In this document: positions 28,427 to 36,606 of the stretch, piece by piece
Numbering within the stretch: position 1 is the stretch's first letter
Layout: every line of letters begins with the position of its first letter
From: Enterobacter sp. Cy-643
GTDB taxonomy: Bacteria > Pseudomonadota > Gammaproteobacteria > Enterobacterales > Enterobacteriaceae
Length of the DNA stretch: 64,000 nucleotides
Direction of reading: 5' to 3'
NCBI RefSeq assembly: GCF_011752815.1
Contig: NZ_VWWV01000001.1
Span: forward strand, 186,001-250,000
Translations under genes and position numbers: made by a program
Notes under the pieces: generated by a model
Databases searched by the model: none
Seen by the model: only the letters and a program-made list of their open reading frames with translations
Told to the model about the DNA's origin: nothing

Positions 28427-29905
28427 ATGAAAAATCTCTTAGCGTTGATGGCGGTTTGCTTAGCCGCGTTGATGTCGGGCCTGGAAATATCCAGCGTCCC
28501 GGTTATCCTGCCGGTGCTGGAAAAGCAGATGCAGGCCAATTTCCGCGAACTGCAATGGATCATGAATGCTTACACCCTCTCCTGCACCGCGGTGCTGATG
28601 GCCACGGGGACGCTGGCGGATAAATATGGCCGCAAGCGTATTTTTATTATCAGCATTATTGGGTTTGGCCTGACCTCGCTCCTCTGTGGTCTGTCCCGGA
28701 CGCCCGAATGGCTTATTGTGGGGCGCTTTTTGCAGGGACTGAGCGGCGGGGCGATGTTAACCAGCCTGATTGCCATCCTGTCGGTTCAGTTTCCGGAAGG
28801 AAAAGCGCGCAGCCGGGCGTTTTCCGCCTGGGGGATCACCTTTGGTTTTGGACTGGGATTTGGCCCCGTCATTGGCGGCGTGCTGGAGGCGTGGTTTGGC
28901 TGGCAATGGGTATTTCTGATCCACGGCGTGATTGCCTTGCTCACTCTGGCCCTGACGCTGAAAAATGTTATCGAGTCGCGGGAAAATACCGCGAAGCCGC
29001 TGGATGTTGCGGGCCTGATGACGTTGGGCGTGGGCGTGGTGGGGGCGACGTGGCTCATCACCCAGGGCGGGAGCATCGGCTGGGCCAGCCAGGAAGCCCA
29101 GTTTATCTTGCTGGGCACGTTTATCAGCCTGGCGTTGTTCGTCGTTATTGAGCTCCGCCACCCGCATCCTATGTTTGATTTCTCCGTTTTTCGGATCAGA
29201 CCGTTCTCCGGCGCGCTAATGGGATCTGTGGGGATGAATTTCAGCTTCTGGCCGCTGATGATTTATCTGCCGGTTTATTACCAGATTGGGAAGGGCTACA
29301 GCATTATGGAGACCGGCATGGCGCTGCTGGCCTACACCTTGCCCACGCTATTAATGCCGCCGGTCGGTGAGAGGCTCGTGCTGCGCTTTGGGGCCGCACG
29401 CATCATCCCGCTGGGTCTGCTTGCTATCGGCCTGGGATTTGTGCTGATGAGATTGGGCGTTATCTATCACGTCAGTTTGCTGCCGGGCGCAATACTCTCG
29501 GGCATGGCGCTGGGGTTAATCAATACCCCGGTCACCAACACTACTACGGGCGCCGTGGCCGCTAGCCGCGTGGGCATGGCTTCCGGGATTGATATCAGTT
29601 CACGCCTAATTACCCTCGCCATCAATATTGCGTTAATGGGGAGCCTGCTGGTGGCGGGGATAGCCGAAAGTTTACAGAGCCATATCGACAGCGTGAGCGA
29701 ACGGTATGCCCTGGCCGAACAGATAGCCGGCGGCACCAGAGCCACGCTCAGCAGCGACATGATTATTCAGGCGCTGAATAATGGTTTTTCTGGCGTGCTG
29801 ACCTACGGCGCAGTAGGCGTGGGCTGTTTGTCGCTGGCGAGTTATTTGCTGTTCAATGTCAAAACAAACGTTAAGCGCAAACGGGCGGCATCCTGCCCTG
29901 ATTAA
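28427..29905 (+). CDS. MFS transporter, DHA2 (14-TM) drug:H+ antiporter type
   Basis: 492 residues, about 14 hydrophobic helices. DHA signatures are visible: motif A-like G-T-L-A-D-K-Y-G-R-K-R after helix 2, G-R-F-L-Q-G-L-S-G-G-A near helix 4 and F-G-L-G-F-G-P-V-I-G-G at the antiporter motif C position. It resembles EmrB/SmvA-type multidrug pumps. The ATG at 28427 follows CAGGAA and removes a 47-residue N-terminal extension that has no membrane features. It is divergent from the GlxA-type regulator, giving a simple regulator-pump pair. Confidence 0.9.
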   Translation: MKNLLALMAVCLAALMSGLEISSVPVILPVLEKQMQANFRELQWIMNAYTLSCTAVLMATGTLADKYGRKRIFIISIIGFGLTSLLCGLSRTPEWLIVGRFLQGLSGGAMLTSLIAILSVQFPEGKARSRAFSAWGITFGFGLGFGPVIGGVLEAWFGWQWVFLIHGVIALLTLALTLKNVIESRENTAKPLDVAGLMTLGVGVVGATWLITQGGSIGWASQEAQFILLGTFISLALFVVIELRHPHPMFDFSVFRIRPFSGALMGSVGMNFSFWPLMIYLPVYYQIGKGYSIMETGMALLAYTLPTLLMPPVGERLVLRFGAARIIPLGLLAIGLGFVLMRLGVIYHVSLLPGAILSGMALGLINTPVTNTTTGAVAASRVGMASGIDISSRLITLAINIALMGSLLVAGIAESLQSHIDSVSERYALAEQIAGGTRATLSSDMIIQALNNGFSGVLTYGAVGVGCLSLASYLLFNVKTNVKRKRAASCPD

Positions 29906-29914
29906 GCTCATCTC

Positions 29915-29946
29915 AATGCAAAGCGGGTTTTCCGCTTTGCATTGTC
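29915..29946 (+). terminator. Terminator-like hairpin after the DHA2 gene
   Basis: A 12-bp perfect stem AATGCAAAGCGG / CCGCTTTGCATT is followed by GTCGTTATT. The stem is strong and the U tract interrupted. The rest of the spacer to 30134 shows no recognisable Fur or MetJ box. Confidence 0.6.
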
Positions 29947-30134
29947 GTTATTCGCAAAAGCTCAGCCCATGCCCGCCGCGCCTTCTCCCGCGAGCAAGAT
30001 GAAATATTTTCAATTAACCCTGTTAACGGAATGTGCCATCTTATTCTGTCCAGTTGGATCAACGACTTAGTAAGCGGCCCGTGAAAGAGGCTCGCCTCAG
30101 GACACCACACATCATTCTGTAAGGGAGAATACCC

Positions 30135-30971
30135 ATGGGAAATCGTTTCGGCTGGCGCGTGGCGACCGGCGCTTTACTTCTGGCCAGCGGCCTGCAGTTT
30201 GCTCAGGCCAACAGCGACCCGCACACCATTGTCTTCGGCGTAGCGCCGGGGCCATACGGCGATATGGTCAAACAGGCCATCGCCCCGTCGTTAAAAGAGA
30301 AAGGCTATAAAGTCGTGGTGCGCGAGTTCAGCGACTACGTGCAGCCCAACATGGCGCTGGCCAACGGCAGCATCGACGCCAACCTGTTCCAGCACTCACT
30401 GTACTTCGACAAATTCACCGCCGACAAAAACCTCAAGCTGGCGAAGCTGATCGCCGTGCCGACCGCCGGGATGGGCATTTATTCCCACAAAGTCAAAAGC
30501 CTGGACGAGCTGAAGCAGGGCGACATTGTCACCCTGTCTAACGACCCGACTAACCTCGCCCGTGGGCTGCGTTTCCTGCAGTCCATGGAGCTTATCACCA
30601 TCAAAGAGAACATTGACCCGACCAAAGCCTCCGAGCGCGACATCGCCACCAACCCGAAAGGCCTGGTGTTTAAATCGCTGGAAGCCGCACAGCTGCCGCG
30701 CACGCTGGACAGCGCCAGCGCCGCGCTGGTCAACGGTAACTTTGCCATTGCGGCCGGGCTAAAACTCTCTTCCGCGCTCAAACAGGAACACCTGGACGAG
30801 AACCTCAAAAACATCATCGCGGTGCGTGCCGAAGATGCGGACAAACCATTCGCCAAAGACATCGTGGAGACCGTGAAGTCCCCGACCTACGAAAAAGCGA
30901 TCGACGATCCGCAGAATATTTTCAACGCCTTCCAGAAACCGGACTGGATGGTTGCCGCCGATAAAAAGTAA
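30135..30971 (+). CDS. sfbA: MetQ/NlpA-family ABC substrate-binding protein (SfbA-like)
   Basis: 278 residues. The signal peptide ends in Q-F-A-Q-A before N-S-D-P; there is no lipobox cysteine, so this member is a soluble periplasmic protein, unlike the MetQ lipoprotein. Family motifs: V-F-G-V-A-P-G-P-Y-G-D-M, N-L-F-Q-H, I-A-V-P-T-A-G-M-G-I-Y-S and L-S-N-D-P-T-N-L-A-R-G-L. MetQ binds methionine. The Salmonella sfbABC locus, located near ybbP, encodes a similar transporter that was linked to iron uptake. Symbol assigned from gene order (binder, ATPase, permease) and position; the substrate here is unproven. Confidence 0.82.
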   Translation: MGNRFGWRVATGALLLASGLQFAQANSDPHTIVFGVAPGPYGDMVKQAIAPSLKEKGYKVVVREFSDYVQPNMALANGSIDANLFQHSLYFDKFTADKNLKLAKLIAVPTAGMGIYSHKVKSLDELKQGDIVTLSNDPTNLARGLRFLQSMELITIKENIDPTKASERDIATNPKGLVFKSLEAAQLPRTLDSASAALVNGNFAIAAGLKLSSALKQEHLDENLKNIIAVRAEDADKPFAKDIVETVKSPTYEKAIDDPQNIFNAFQKPDWMVAADKK

Positions 30972-30983
30972 TAGAGCAAAGCG

Positions 30984-31007
30984 GGCAGGCGGGATGCCTG
31001 CCTTTTG
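30984..31007 (+). terminator. Intra-operon hairpin between binding-protein and ATPase genes
   Basis: GGCAGGC / GCCTGCC followed by TTTTG. It probably works as a partial terminator, keeping binding protein above ATPase and permease levels, a common arrangement in ABC operons. Confidence 0.6.
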
Positions 31008-31026
31008 TCGCTGATTTGAGGTTGTC

Positions 31027-32043
31027 ATGATTGAGATTGAAAAGGTCTGCGTGGACTTCCCCACGGGCCGGAGCCAGACCAGCCGGGCGGTGAACGATGT
31101 TTCGCTGCACATTGGCGCGGGGGAGATTTTTGGCATTGTCGGCACCAGCGGAGCGGGGAAAAGTACCTTATTACGTACCCTGAACGCGCTCCAGCGCCCG
31201 AGTGAAGGCCGCGTAAAAATCGGTGGGACTGAGGTAACCGCGCTGCAGGGGGCCGAGCTGCGCAAAGCGCGTCAGCGCATCGGCATGATTTTCCAGCACT
31301 TCAATTTGATGCACACCCGGACGGTCAGGCAGAACGTGGCGTTCAGCCTCAAAGCCGCAGGCTGGGAGCGCAGTAAAATCGGCCCGCGCGTGGCCGAAAT
31401 TCTTGAGCTGGTGAGCCTGGCCGACAAAGCGAACCGCTACCCGGTGCAGCTGAGCGGCGGGCAGAAACAGCGCGTGGGTATTGCGCGCGCCATCGCTAAC
31501 CACCCGGATGTTTTGCTCTGTGATGAACCAACCTCCGCGCTGGATCTGGAAACGTCGGCCACCATTCTGGCGCTGCTGAAGAAGATCAACCAGCAGCTTG
31601 GGATCACCATCGTACTGATCACCCACGAGATGAACGTGATCAAAACGATTTGCGACCGCGTGGCGGTGATGTCTGGCGGGGAAGTGGTGGAGTCCGGCGA
31701 GGTGTTCGACATTTTTGCGCATCCGCAGCATGAATTTACCCGCCAGCTGGTGTCCCACACGCTGAACCTGACGCTGCCGGTGCGCCTGCTCGACAACATG
31801 CGCGGCGCGCTGCTGAAAATCATGTTCGTTGGCGACTCGGCCGAACAGCCGGTGCTCTCCTTCGCGGCGGTGAAATACGGCGTGGCGGTGAACATTCTGC
31901 ACGGCAAAATTGAGTACATCAGCGACCGCGCGCTGGGCATTCTGGTGGTGGCGATCACCGCACCCGGCAACCCGGCGGCGGTGGGGGATGCCATCGACCA
32001 TATTCGGAAACATACGGCCTGTGTGGAGGTGCTGAATGGATGA
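31027..32043 (+). CDS. sfbB: MetN-type ABC transporter ATP-binding protein (SfbB-like)
   Basis: 338 residues. ATPase domain: Walker A G-T-S-G-A-G-K-S-T, Q-loop I-F-Q-H-F-N-L-M, signature L-S-G-G-Q-K-Q-R, Walker B V-L-L-C-D-E-P-T-S-A-L-D, H-loop T-H-E-M. The C-terminal ~90 residues are the NIL ligand-sensing domain found in MetN, which feeds back on transport when substrate accumulates. It overlaps the permease start by 8 bp. Confidence 0.88.
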   Translation: MIEIEKVCVDFPTGRSQTSRAVNDVSLHIGAGEIFGIVGTSGAGKSTLLRTLNALQRPSEGRVKIGGTEVTALQGAELRKARQRIGMIFQHFNLMHTRTVRQNVAFSLKAAGWERSKIGPRVAEILELVSLADKANRYPVQLSGGQKQRVGIARAIANHPDVLLCDEPTSALDLETSATILALLKKINQQLGITIVLITHEMNVIKTICDRVAVMSGGEVVESGEVFDIFAHPQHEFTRQLVSHTLNLTLPVRLLDNMRGALLKIMFVGDSAEQPVLSFAAVKYGVAVNILHGKIEYISDRALGILVVAITAPGNPAAVGDAIDHIRKHTACVEVLNG

Positions 32044-32695
32044 TTTAGTCGCGGACCTGACGATTGCCTTTGGCGAAACCTTCCAGATGCTGGGTATTTC
32101 CACGCTGCTGGCGATTATCGGCGGCCTGCCGCTGGGCTTTTTGATCTTCGTGACCGACCGCAACCTGTTCTGGCAGAACCGCGCGCTAAACATCATCAGC
32201 TCGGTGCTGGTGAACATCGTGCGTTCGGTACCGTTCGTCATTCTGCTGGTGCTGCTGTTGCCGCTGACGCAGTTCCTGCTCGGCAACACCATCGGGCCGA
32301 TTGCGGCGTCCGTACCGTTATCGGTGGCGGCGATCGCGTTTTATGCCCGCCTGGTGGACGGCGCGCTGCGGGAAGTGGACAAAGGCATTATTGAAGCGGC
32401 GGAGGCCTTTGGCGCCAGCCCGATGCGCATCATCTGCACCGTGCTGCTGCCGGAAGCCAGCGCCGGTTTGCTGCGCGGGTTAACCATAACTCTGGTCAGC
32501 CTGATCGGTTACTCGGCGATGGCGGGGATTGTCGGCGGCGGCGGCGTGGGCGACCTCGCGATACGCTTCGGCTATTACCGCTATGAAACCCAGGTCATGG
32601 TGGTCACGGTTGTGGCGCTGATTGTGCTGGTGCAAATCGTGCAAATGTTTGGCGACTATCTCGCCAAACGCGCGGACAAGCGCGACAGGCATTAA
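32036..32695 (+). CDS. sfbC: MetI-type ABC transporter permease (SfbC-like)
   Basis: 219 residues, about five transmembrane helices, with the permease-ATPase coupling loop E-A-A-E-A-F-G-A-S-P-M-R-I (EAA motif) around residue 120 and a conserved G-I-V-G-G-G-G-V-G-D-L-A. It is the third gene of the operon, starting inside the ATPase gene. The order binder-ATPase-permease differs from metNIQ and matches sfbABC. Confidence 0.88.
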   Translation: MDDLVADLTIAFGETFQMLGISTLLAIIGGLPLGFLIFVTDRNLFWQNRALNIISSVLVNIVRSVPFVILLVLLLPLTQFLLGNTIGPIAASVPLSVAAIAFYARLVDGALREVDKGIIEAAEAFGASPMRIICTVLLPEASAGLLRGLTITLVSLIGYSAMAGIVGGGGVGDLAIRFGYYRYETQVMVVTVVALIVLVQIVQMFGDYLAKRADKRDRH

Positions 32696-32703
32696 CCTTC
32701 TTC

Positions 32704-32733
32704 CTGGCCGGGCGTTTGTTCGGCCTGTTTTCT
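32704..32733 (+). terminator. Terminator after the sfbABC-like operon
   Basis: GGCCG / CGGCC stem with a 10-nt loop, followed by TGTTTTCTT, 8 bp after the permease stop. The 190 bp from here to the next gene show a shift to lower GC. Confidence 0.55.
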
Positions 32734-32926
32734 TCCTTATCAGCCTCCAAACTGCAATTCCCGAAAGCGTTTCATCATTCCTGCGAGCCGTCTCGAAGTA
32801 TGCCATTCTGCCTGATTTTTCAGCTATATCACCGTGCAGCCATCCAGTATGATCGGAGGGATGAGCAAGAGAGAAACCCGGTCAAAGCCGGAAAAAGAAG
32901 CGCCCCCGAATAATGGAGATTTTTAT

Positions 32927-33598
32927 ATGGATATGCGTAGTTTCCGACAATGTAGAGGCATGACAAAGTCACCATCATGGACTTTTCTTGATGTATTTCG
33001 CTGGAAAATACTTCCTGAAAAATTCGGTGGGGGCAGATCTTATGCCAGAGGTTTTAAAGATGCGTGGGTCAAAAAAAATCGTACTCTTATCAGAGCCGCA
33101 GCATTACGCTATAAACTTCCGCCAGAATTGCTCGCAGGTGTCTGTTGGATAGAGGTCGGCGGTGACCCAAATATTATTGATCGTTTGGCTTTTGAGGTTC
33201 GTGCCATAGACTGGAGCGGACCTGCGTATACCGACCGTCATTTCACAATAACCTCGCCTCCGGCGAAAACCTCGTTTGGATTTGTCAGCATGCAACTGCG
33301 TACTGCCGCCCAAACTGTGGGGCTGGATGCAGACACAATGAGCACATCAGAGCTTCGCTCCCTGTCCCAATGCCTTGAAAAAGACACCTATAATATCAAT
33401 CTTGCTGCTATGCATTTACGCCAACTTGCCGACTATGACAGGTTACCCTCGCGGCTTAGTATGAATGATGTGAAAATTATTGGGGCGAGATATAACCGTG
33501 GTACGAATCCGAGCCTGGAAAATATAAAGAAAGATATGCGATATGGGGATTTTATTGTCAAGCATTGGCAGCATTTTAACAGACTTGTTTTGCAGTAG
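32927..33598 (+). CDS. Lysozyme-like (SLT-type) domain protein, candidate peptidoglycan-cleaving effector
   Basis: 223 residues from the ATG at 32927, which has GGAG 8 nt upstream; in-frame starts at 32834, 32849 and 32861 would add up to 31 residues. The order of motifs fits a goose-lysozyme/SLT fold: a catalytic-Glu candidate in G-V-C-W-I-E-V-G-G-D (Glu76), then S-F-G-F-V-S-M-Q-L-R-T-A-A (~106-118), a Y-N-I-N-L-A-A-M-H-L-R-Q-L helix and A-R-Y-N-R-G (~187-192). No signal peptide or membrane anchor is visible, so it would need a dedicated export route or an effector system. Base composition is clearly more AT-rich than its neighbours, which suggests transfer. The next gene, 9 bp downstream, is a small membrane protein. 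Exact family not recognised. Confidence 0.7.
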   Translation: MDMRSFRQCRGMTKSPSWTFLDVFRWKILPEKFGGGRSYARGFKDAWVKKNRTLIRAAALRYKLPPELLAGVCWIEVGGDPNIIDRLAFEVRAIDWSGPAYTDRHFTITSPPAKTSFGFVSMQLRTAAQTVGLDADTMSTSELRSLSQCLEKDTYNINLAAMHLRQLADYDRLPSRLSMNDVKIIGARYNRGTNPSLENIKKDMRYGDFIVKHWQHFNRLVLQ

Positions 33599-33607
33599 GG
33601 AGGCGGG

Positions 33608-33895
33608 GTGAGGATATTTATTAGAGTTATACTTTTTCTATTTTATCTACTGTGTATGGTAGCGATGTATTTATCTATGGTTGATAAATATGATGTTATA
33701 TATGATATGGAACCGACACTTTCCCAGGACTCATTAGGCCACAACAGCAATAATGGTGCGGTCTTTGGGGGACTAATACTGCTTTTAATTTTTATGTCTC
33801 AAATGCTATTTTTTTACTTTGAACAATCGAAAAAATGGAGATGGGCAGCAGTGGTCATGACAGTATTGGCTTTCCTGTTTTTCTTTATTAGGTAG
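33608..33895 (+). CDS. Small inner-membrane protein paired with the lysozyme-like protein
   Basis: 95 residues with a GTG start preceded by GGGAGG. Hydrophobic helices at about 4-24, 51-71 and 77-94; residues 25-50 are a polar loop (D-K-Y-D-V-I-Y-D-M-E ... H-N-S-N-N-G). I do not recognise the family. It starts 9 bp after the lysozyme-like gene, shares its AT-rich composition and was probably acquired with it. Possible roles are an immunity protein against the lysozyme-like partner or a holin-like protein of a lysis cassette; neither is shown by the sequence. Confidence 0.68.
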   Translation: MRIFIRVILFLFYLLCMVAMYLSMVDKYDVIYDMEPTLSQDSLGHNSNNGAVFGGLILLLIFMSQMLFFYFEQSKKWRWAAVVMTVLAFLFFFIR

Positions 33896-34114
33896 GGCTT
33901 ATTTTTTTGCAACCTTTTAGCGGAATTTAGATTCCATGTTTATCCCGAGCCCACGGTGTTGGTTCGATGTGAGGGGGAGAGTTGGTTATTCAGAGACCTG
34001 GTGACATTGTGGGGGGAGGGCGAGACATTGTTGAAAGCTTGTATTCAAGTTGCCCAAAACTCACAGTTGCCCTTTCCCCTGCGATTGGCTAGTATCGCTC
34101 CTGCTTCTCGCAAG

Positions 34115-34130
34115 TCGTAAACGTTAACGT
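34115..34130 (+). promoter_or_regulatory. PurR/LacI-family-like operator upstream of MFS gene
   Basis: TCGTAAACGTTAACGT matches the PurR consensus ACGCAAACGTTTGCGT at 12 of 16 positions, including the central AAACGTT. It sits 55 bp upstream of the MFS start. The rest of the 290-bp spacer 33896-34185 contains no gene. A different LacI-family repressor could also use such a site. Confidence 0.45.
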
Positions 34131-34185
34131 TATCCAACGTACATATTCTCCCCGGCATTCGGGGTAATTGTACTTGGGTAACATC

Positions 34186-35394
34186 ATGGCACTTTTTACA
34201 TCTCCCTTTATTGCGTACCGCAAGCCCCACGTTCTGGGCTTTATCCTCTATTTCATCGTTGGCCTGGTCGACGGCGCGATTGTTCCCTTTTTCCCGCTGT
34301 GGGCGCAGCAGTCTGCCGCTATTCCGGTGGAGTTTATTGGCCTGCTGTTCGGCTGCTATGCCGGGGGCGAGCTGCTGGCCGCGCCGTTTATCGGCGGGAT
34401 TGCCGATCGCGTGGGCAGAAGACCCGTGTTGATTATTTCGGCGACCGGCGTCGGGGCGGGCTTTATCGCGCTGTTCTTTGCGCACGGCGTGTTTGCCGCC
34501 GCCGCCGTGCTGATCGTTATTGGCCTGTTTGAATCCGTGCTGCACCCGACCATCTACACCGTTGTGGCGGACGCCACGCCAGCCTCGGAGCACCGCCGTC
34601 AGTTCAGCGTTATGCGCGTGTGTTCCGGCGCGGGCGCCATTGCCGGGCCGCTGCTGGGCACGGTACTGGTGCAAGAGGGGCTGGGCTACGTCTTTCTGGC
34701 CGGAGGTTCGGTGATGGTGGCAGGTGGCCTGATGCTGGCGATCTCTCTGGCGGAAACGCGTCCACTGGCAGCTGGAATGGACGATGAGGCCGAAGATGAA
34801 GAGGGGCTCAGCGCGCTGCTGCCCGCGTTCCGGGACCGCCGTCTGGCCGGGCTGTTGATTTGGGTGTTGCTGCTGGGCGTGGCCGGGAGCTGGGTGGAGG
34901 CCGTCATGCCGCTGTATGCCAGCAATCAGATGGGAATGAGCGCCGCAAGCATCGGCTATCTTTTCGCGTTCGGCGCAGGGATCAACACGGTCGGCCAACT
35001 GGCCTTAACGACGCTGTTTGCCCGCCGCTCGCCGATGTTTATCACCCTTAGCGCGGGTTTGGCGCTGATCGCTGCCTTTGTTTTGCTATTGGCACATCCA
35101 CACGTCGTCACGCTGATAATGGCGGTCTGCCTCTATTCGCTGTCCCAGATGATGACCGGCCCGCTGATCCCGACGGCGGTGAACAAGTTAGCCCCGGCGC
35201 GGCTGCGCGCGACCTACATGGCGGCACTTTCAGTGGTGAGCGATCTGCAGGGCTCGGTGGGGCCAGCGACCGGCACGGCATTGTTCGCGCTGGCGTTTAC
35301 TTTGCCGTGGGCGGTGGGCATTCCGCTGGTCGGGCTGGCGGTGACCGGACTGGGGCTGACGCTCGCCGCCGGGGAAAAATCGGCTACTCGTTAA
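34186..35394 (+). CDS. MFS transporter (12-TM)
   Basis: 402 residues, about 12 helices. MFS motif A variant [11 protein letters not shown] after helix 2, a charged central loop ([10 protein letters not shown]) between the two six-helix halves, and [10 protein letters not shown] in the C-terminal half. The ATG at 34186 is chosen; the upstream TTG would add six residues. The substrate is unknown. It lies next to selU and purK-purE, overlaps the convergent selU end by 11 bp, and has a PurR-like operator, which makes a purine-linked substrate possible but unproven. Confidence 0.85.
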   Translation: MALFTSPFIAYRKPHVLGFILYFIVGLVDGAIVPFFPLWAQQSAAIPVEFIGLLFGCYAGGELLAAPFIGGIADRVGRRPVLIISATGVGAGFIALFFAHGVFAAAAVLIVIGLFESVLHPTIYTVVADATPASEHRRQFSVMRVCSGAGAIAGPLLGTVLVQEGLGYVFLAGGSVMVAGGLMLAISLAETRPLAAGMDDEAEDEEGLSALLPAFRDRRLAGLLIWVLLLGVAGSWVEAVMPLYASNQMGMSAASIGYLFAFGAGINTVGQLALTTLFARRSPMFITLSAGLALIAAFVLLLAHPHVVTLIMAVCLYSLSQMMTGPLIPTAVNKLAPARLRATYMAALSVVSDLQGSVGPATGTALFALAFTLPWAVGIPLVGLAVTGLGLTLAAGEKSATR

Positions 35395-36481
35395 CGCTGC
35401 GCAGCCAGGCTTCGACCTGCTGGTAATCTCCCCGGAAGACGATCTGGTCGGCCTTCTGGCTGAGCTGATAGCGATACATCGGGTCGTAATACTCTTTCAG
35501 CAGCGGCGACAGCCAGGCCAGATGGCCTTCGCAGGAGCCGGTTTTCCGCTGGATGAGCAGCGCCTCGTCCAGCCTGGCGGTGAACTGCTGGAAGCGTTCC
35601 ATGCCCAGGCGACGGCGGATGGCAAACAGGCCGTGGTGCAGATACTCGGCGTAATCGCGCCACGCGGTTTCTTCCTCGCTGACGGATAAAAACGCCTCGC
35701 TCATCTGGTGGAAGTATTCGTGTTGGAGGCGCTCCAGCCGCAGCTCGAACGGATCGTCAATGGCCACAATCGGCGAGCGCAGCATCTGTTCCCTGAAGGC
35801 TTCGGGGATGTGGCGGGAGCCAATCATCCGGCCTTCGTCTTCCACAACCAGCGTTTTGGGCTCGGTCGGGCTGATTTTCAGCAGGGTGACGGCGAGGTTA
35901 TTTTCGAAGCTGGCCTGAGAAGGTTGGGCGACAATCGTGCGGCCAAACGACGAGCCGCGATGGTGCGCCAGCCCTTCAAGGTCAACGCCCCTTGGCAGGG
36001 AGCGGATCAGGATGGTTTTGCCGCAGCCGGTGTTGCCGCTGACGATGATCATCGGCCACCGGGAACGGGTGTCGATTACCTGCATGGCATGCTGGCGCAG
36101 GGCTTTGTAGCCGCCGGTGACCAGCGGGTACTCGAGGCCGTTTTCCCGCAGCCACTGCTGCACGATGTGGCTACGCATTCCACCTCTGGCACAGCATAAA
36201 TAGCCTTCCGGCTGCTGGCGGCAGTTTTCCAGCCAGCGTTCGATGCGGCTGGCTTTGCTCTCGCCGCTGACCAGCCGGTGCCCCAGTTCGACGGCGGCCT
36301 GCTGGCCCTGCTGCTTATAGCACGTCCCGACCTGCGCGCGTTCATCGTCCAACATCAGCGGTAGATTATGCGCGGCGGGCATTGAACCCTGGGCGAACTC
36401 TACCGGGGCGCGAACGTCTATCAGCGGGATGTCGTTGAGCAGCAGGCGGTCGTAGTCCTGCGTGTTGGGGCGTTTTTCCAT
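35384..36481 (-). CDS. selU: tRNA 2-selenouridine synthase (SelU/MnmH)
   Basis: 365 residues. An N-terminal rhodanese domain has the active-site loop C-A-R-G-G-M-R-S with catalytic Cys97, and a P-loop domain starts with Walker A G-N-T-G-C-G-K-T (149-156). The enzyme replaces sulfur by selenium, via geranylated intermediates, at the wobble 2-thiouridine of Lys, Glu and Gln tRNAs, using selenophosphate. Known as ybbB/mnmH in E. coli. It converges with the MFS gene by an 11-bp overlap. Confidence 0.95.
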   Translation of the reverse strand: MEKRPNTQDYDRLLLNDIPLIDVRAPVEFAQGSMPAAHNLPLMLDDERAQVGTCYKQQGQQAAVELGHRLVSGESKASRIERWLENCRQQPEGYLCCARGGMRSHIVQQWLRENGLEYPLVTGGYKALRQHAMQVIDTRSRWPMIIVSGNTGCGKTILIRSLPRGVDLEGLAHHRGSSFGRTIVAQPSQASFENNLAVTLLKISPTEPKTLVVEDEGRMIGSRHIPEAFREQMLRSPIVAIDDPFELRLERLQHEYFHQMSEAFLSVSEEETAWRDYAEYLHHGLFAIRRRLGMERFQQFTARLDEALLIQRKTGSCEGHLAWLSPLLKEYYDPMYRYQLSQKADQIVFRGDYQQVEAWLRSVNE

Positions 36482-36561
36482 GGCATAACCTTAGTCTGAA
36501 GCGGCGAAACGGGGGGATTGTGCGCTTCTGGTCGGGCAAAGGAAAGGGGCAGGGGGAAATG

Positions 36562-36595
36562 GTCTGACCCTCTAAAGTCAAACAGAGGGTCAGAC
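36562..36595 (-). terminator. Long hairpin after purK
   Basis: A perfect 12-bp stem GTCTGACCCTCT / AGAGGGTCAGAC with a 10-nt loop starts 12 bp beyond the purK stop. The minus strand has no T tract after it. Confidence 0.45.
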
Positions 36596-36606
36596 GAGGT
36601 GCGGTT

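Noticed and set aside
29946-30134. Fur or MetJ box in front of the sfbABC-like operon
   Set aside because: No run resembling GATAATGATAATCATTATC or tandem AGACGTCT was found by eye.
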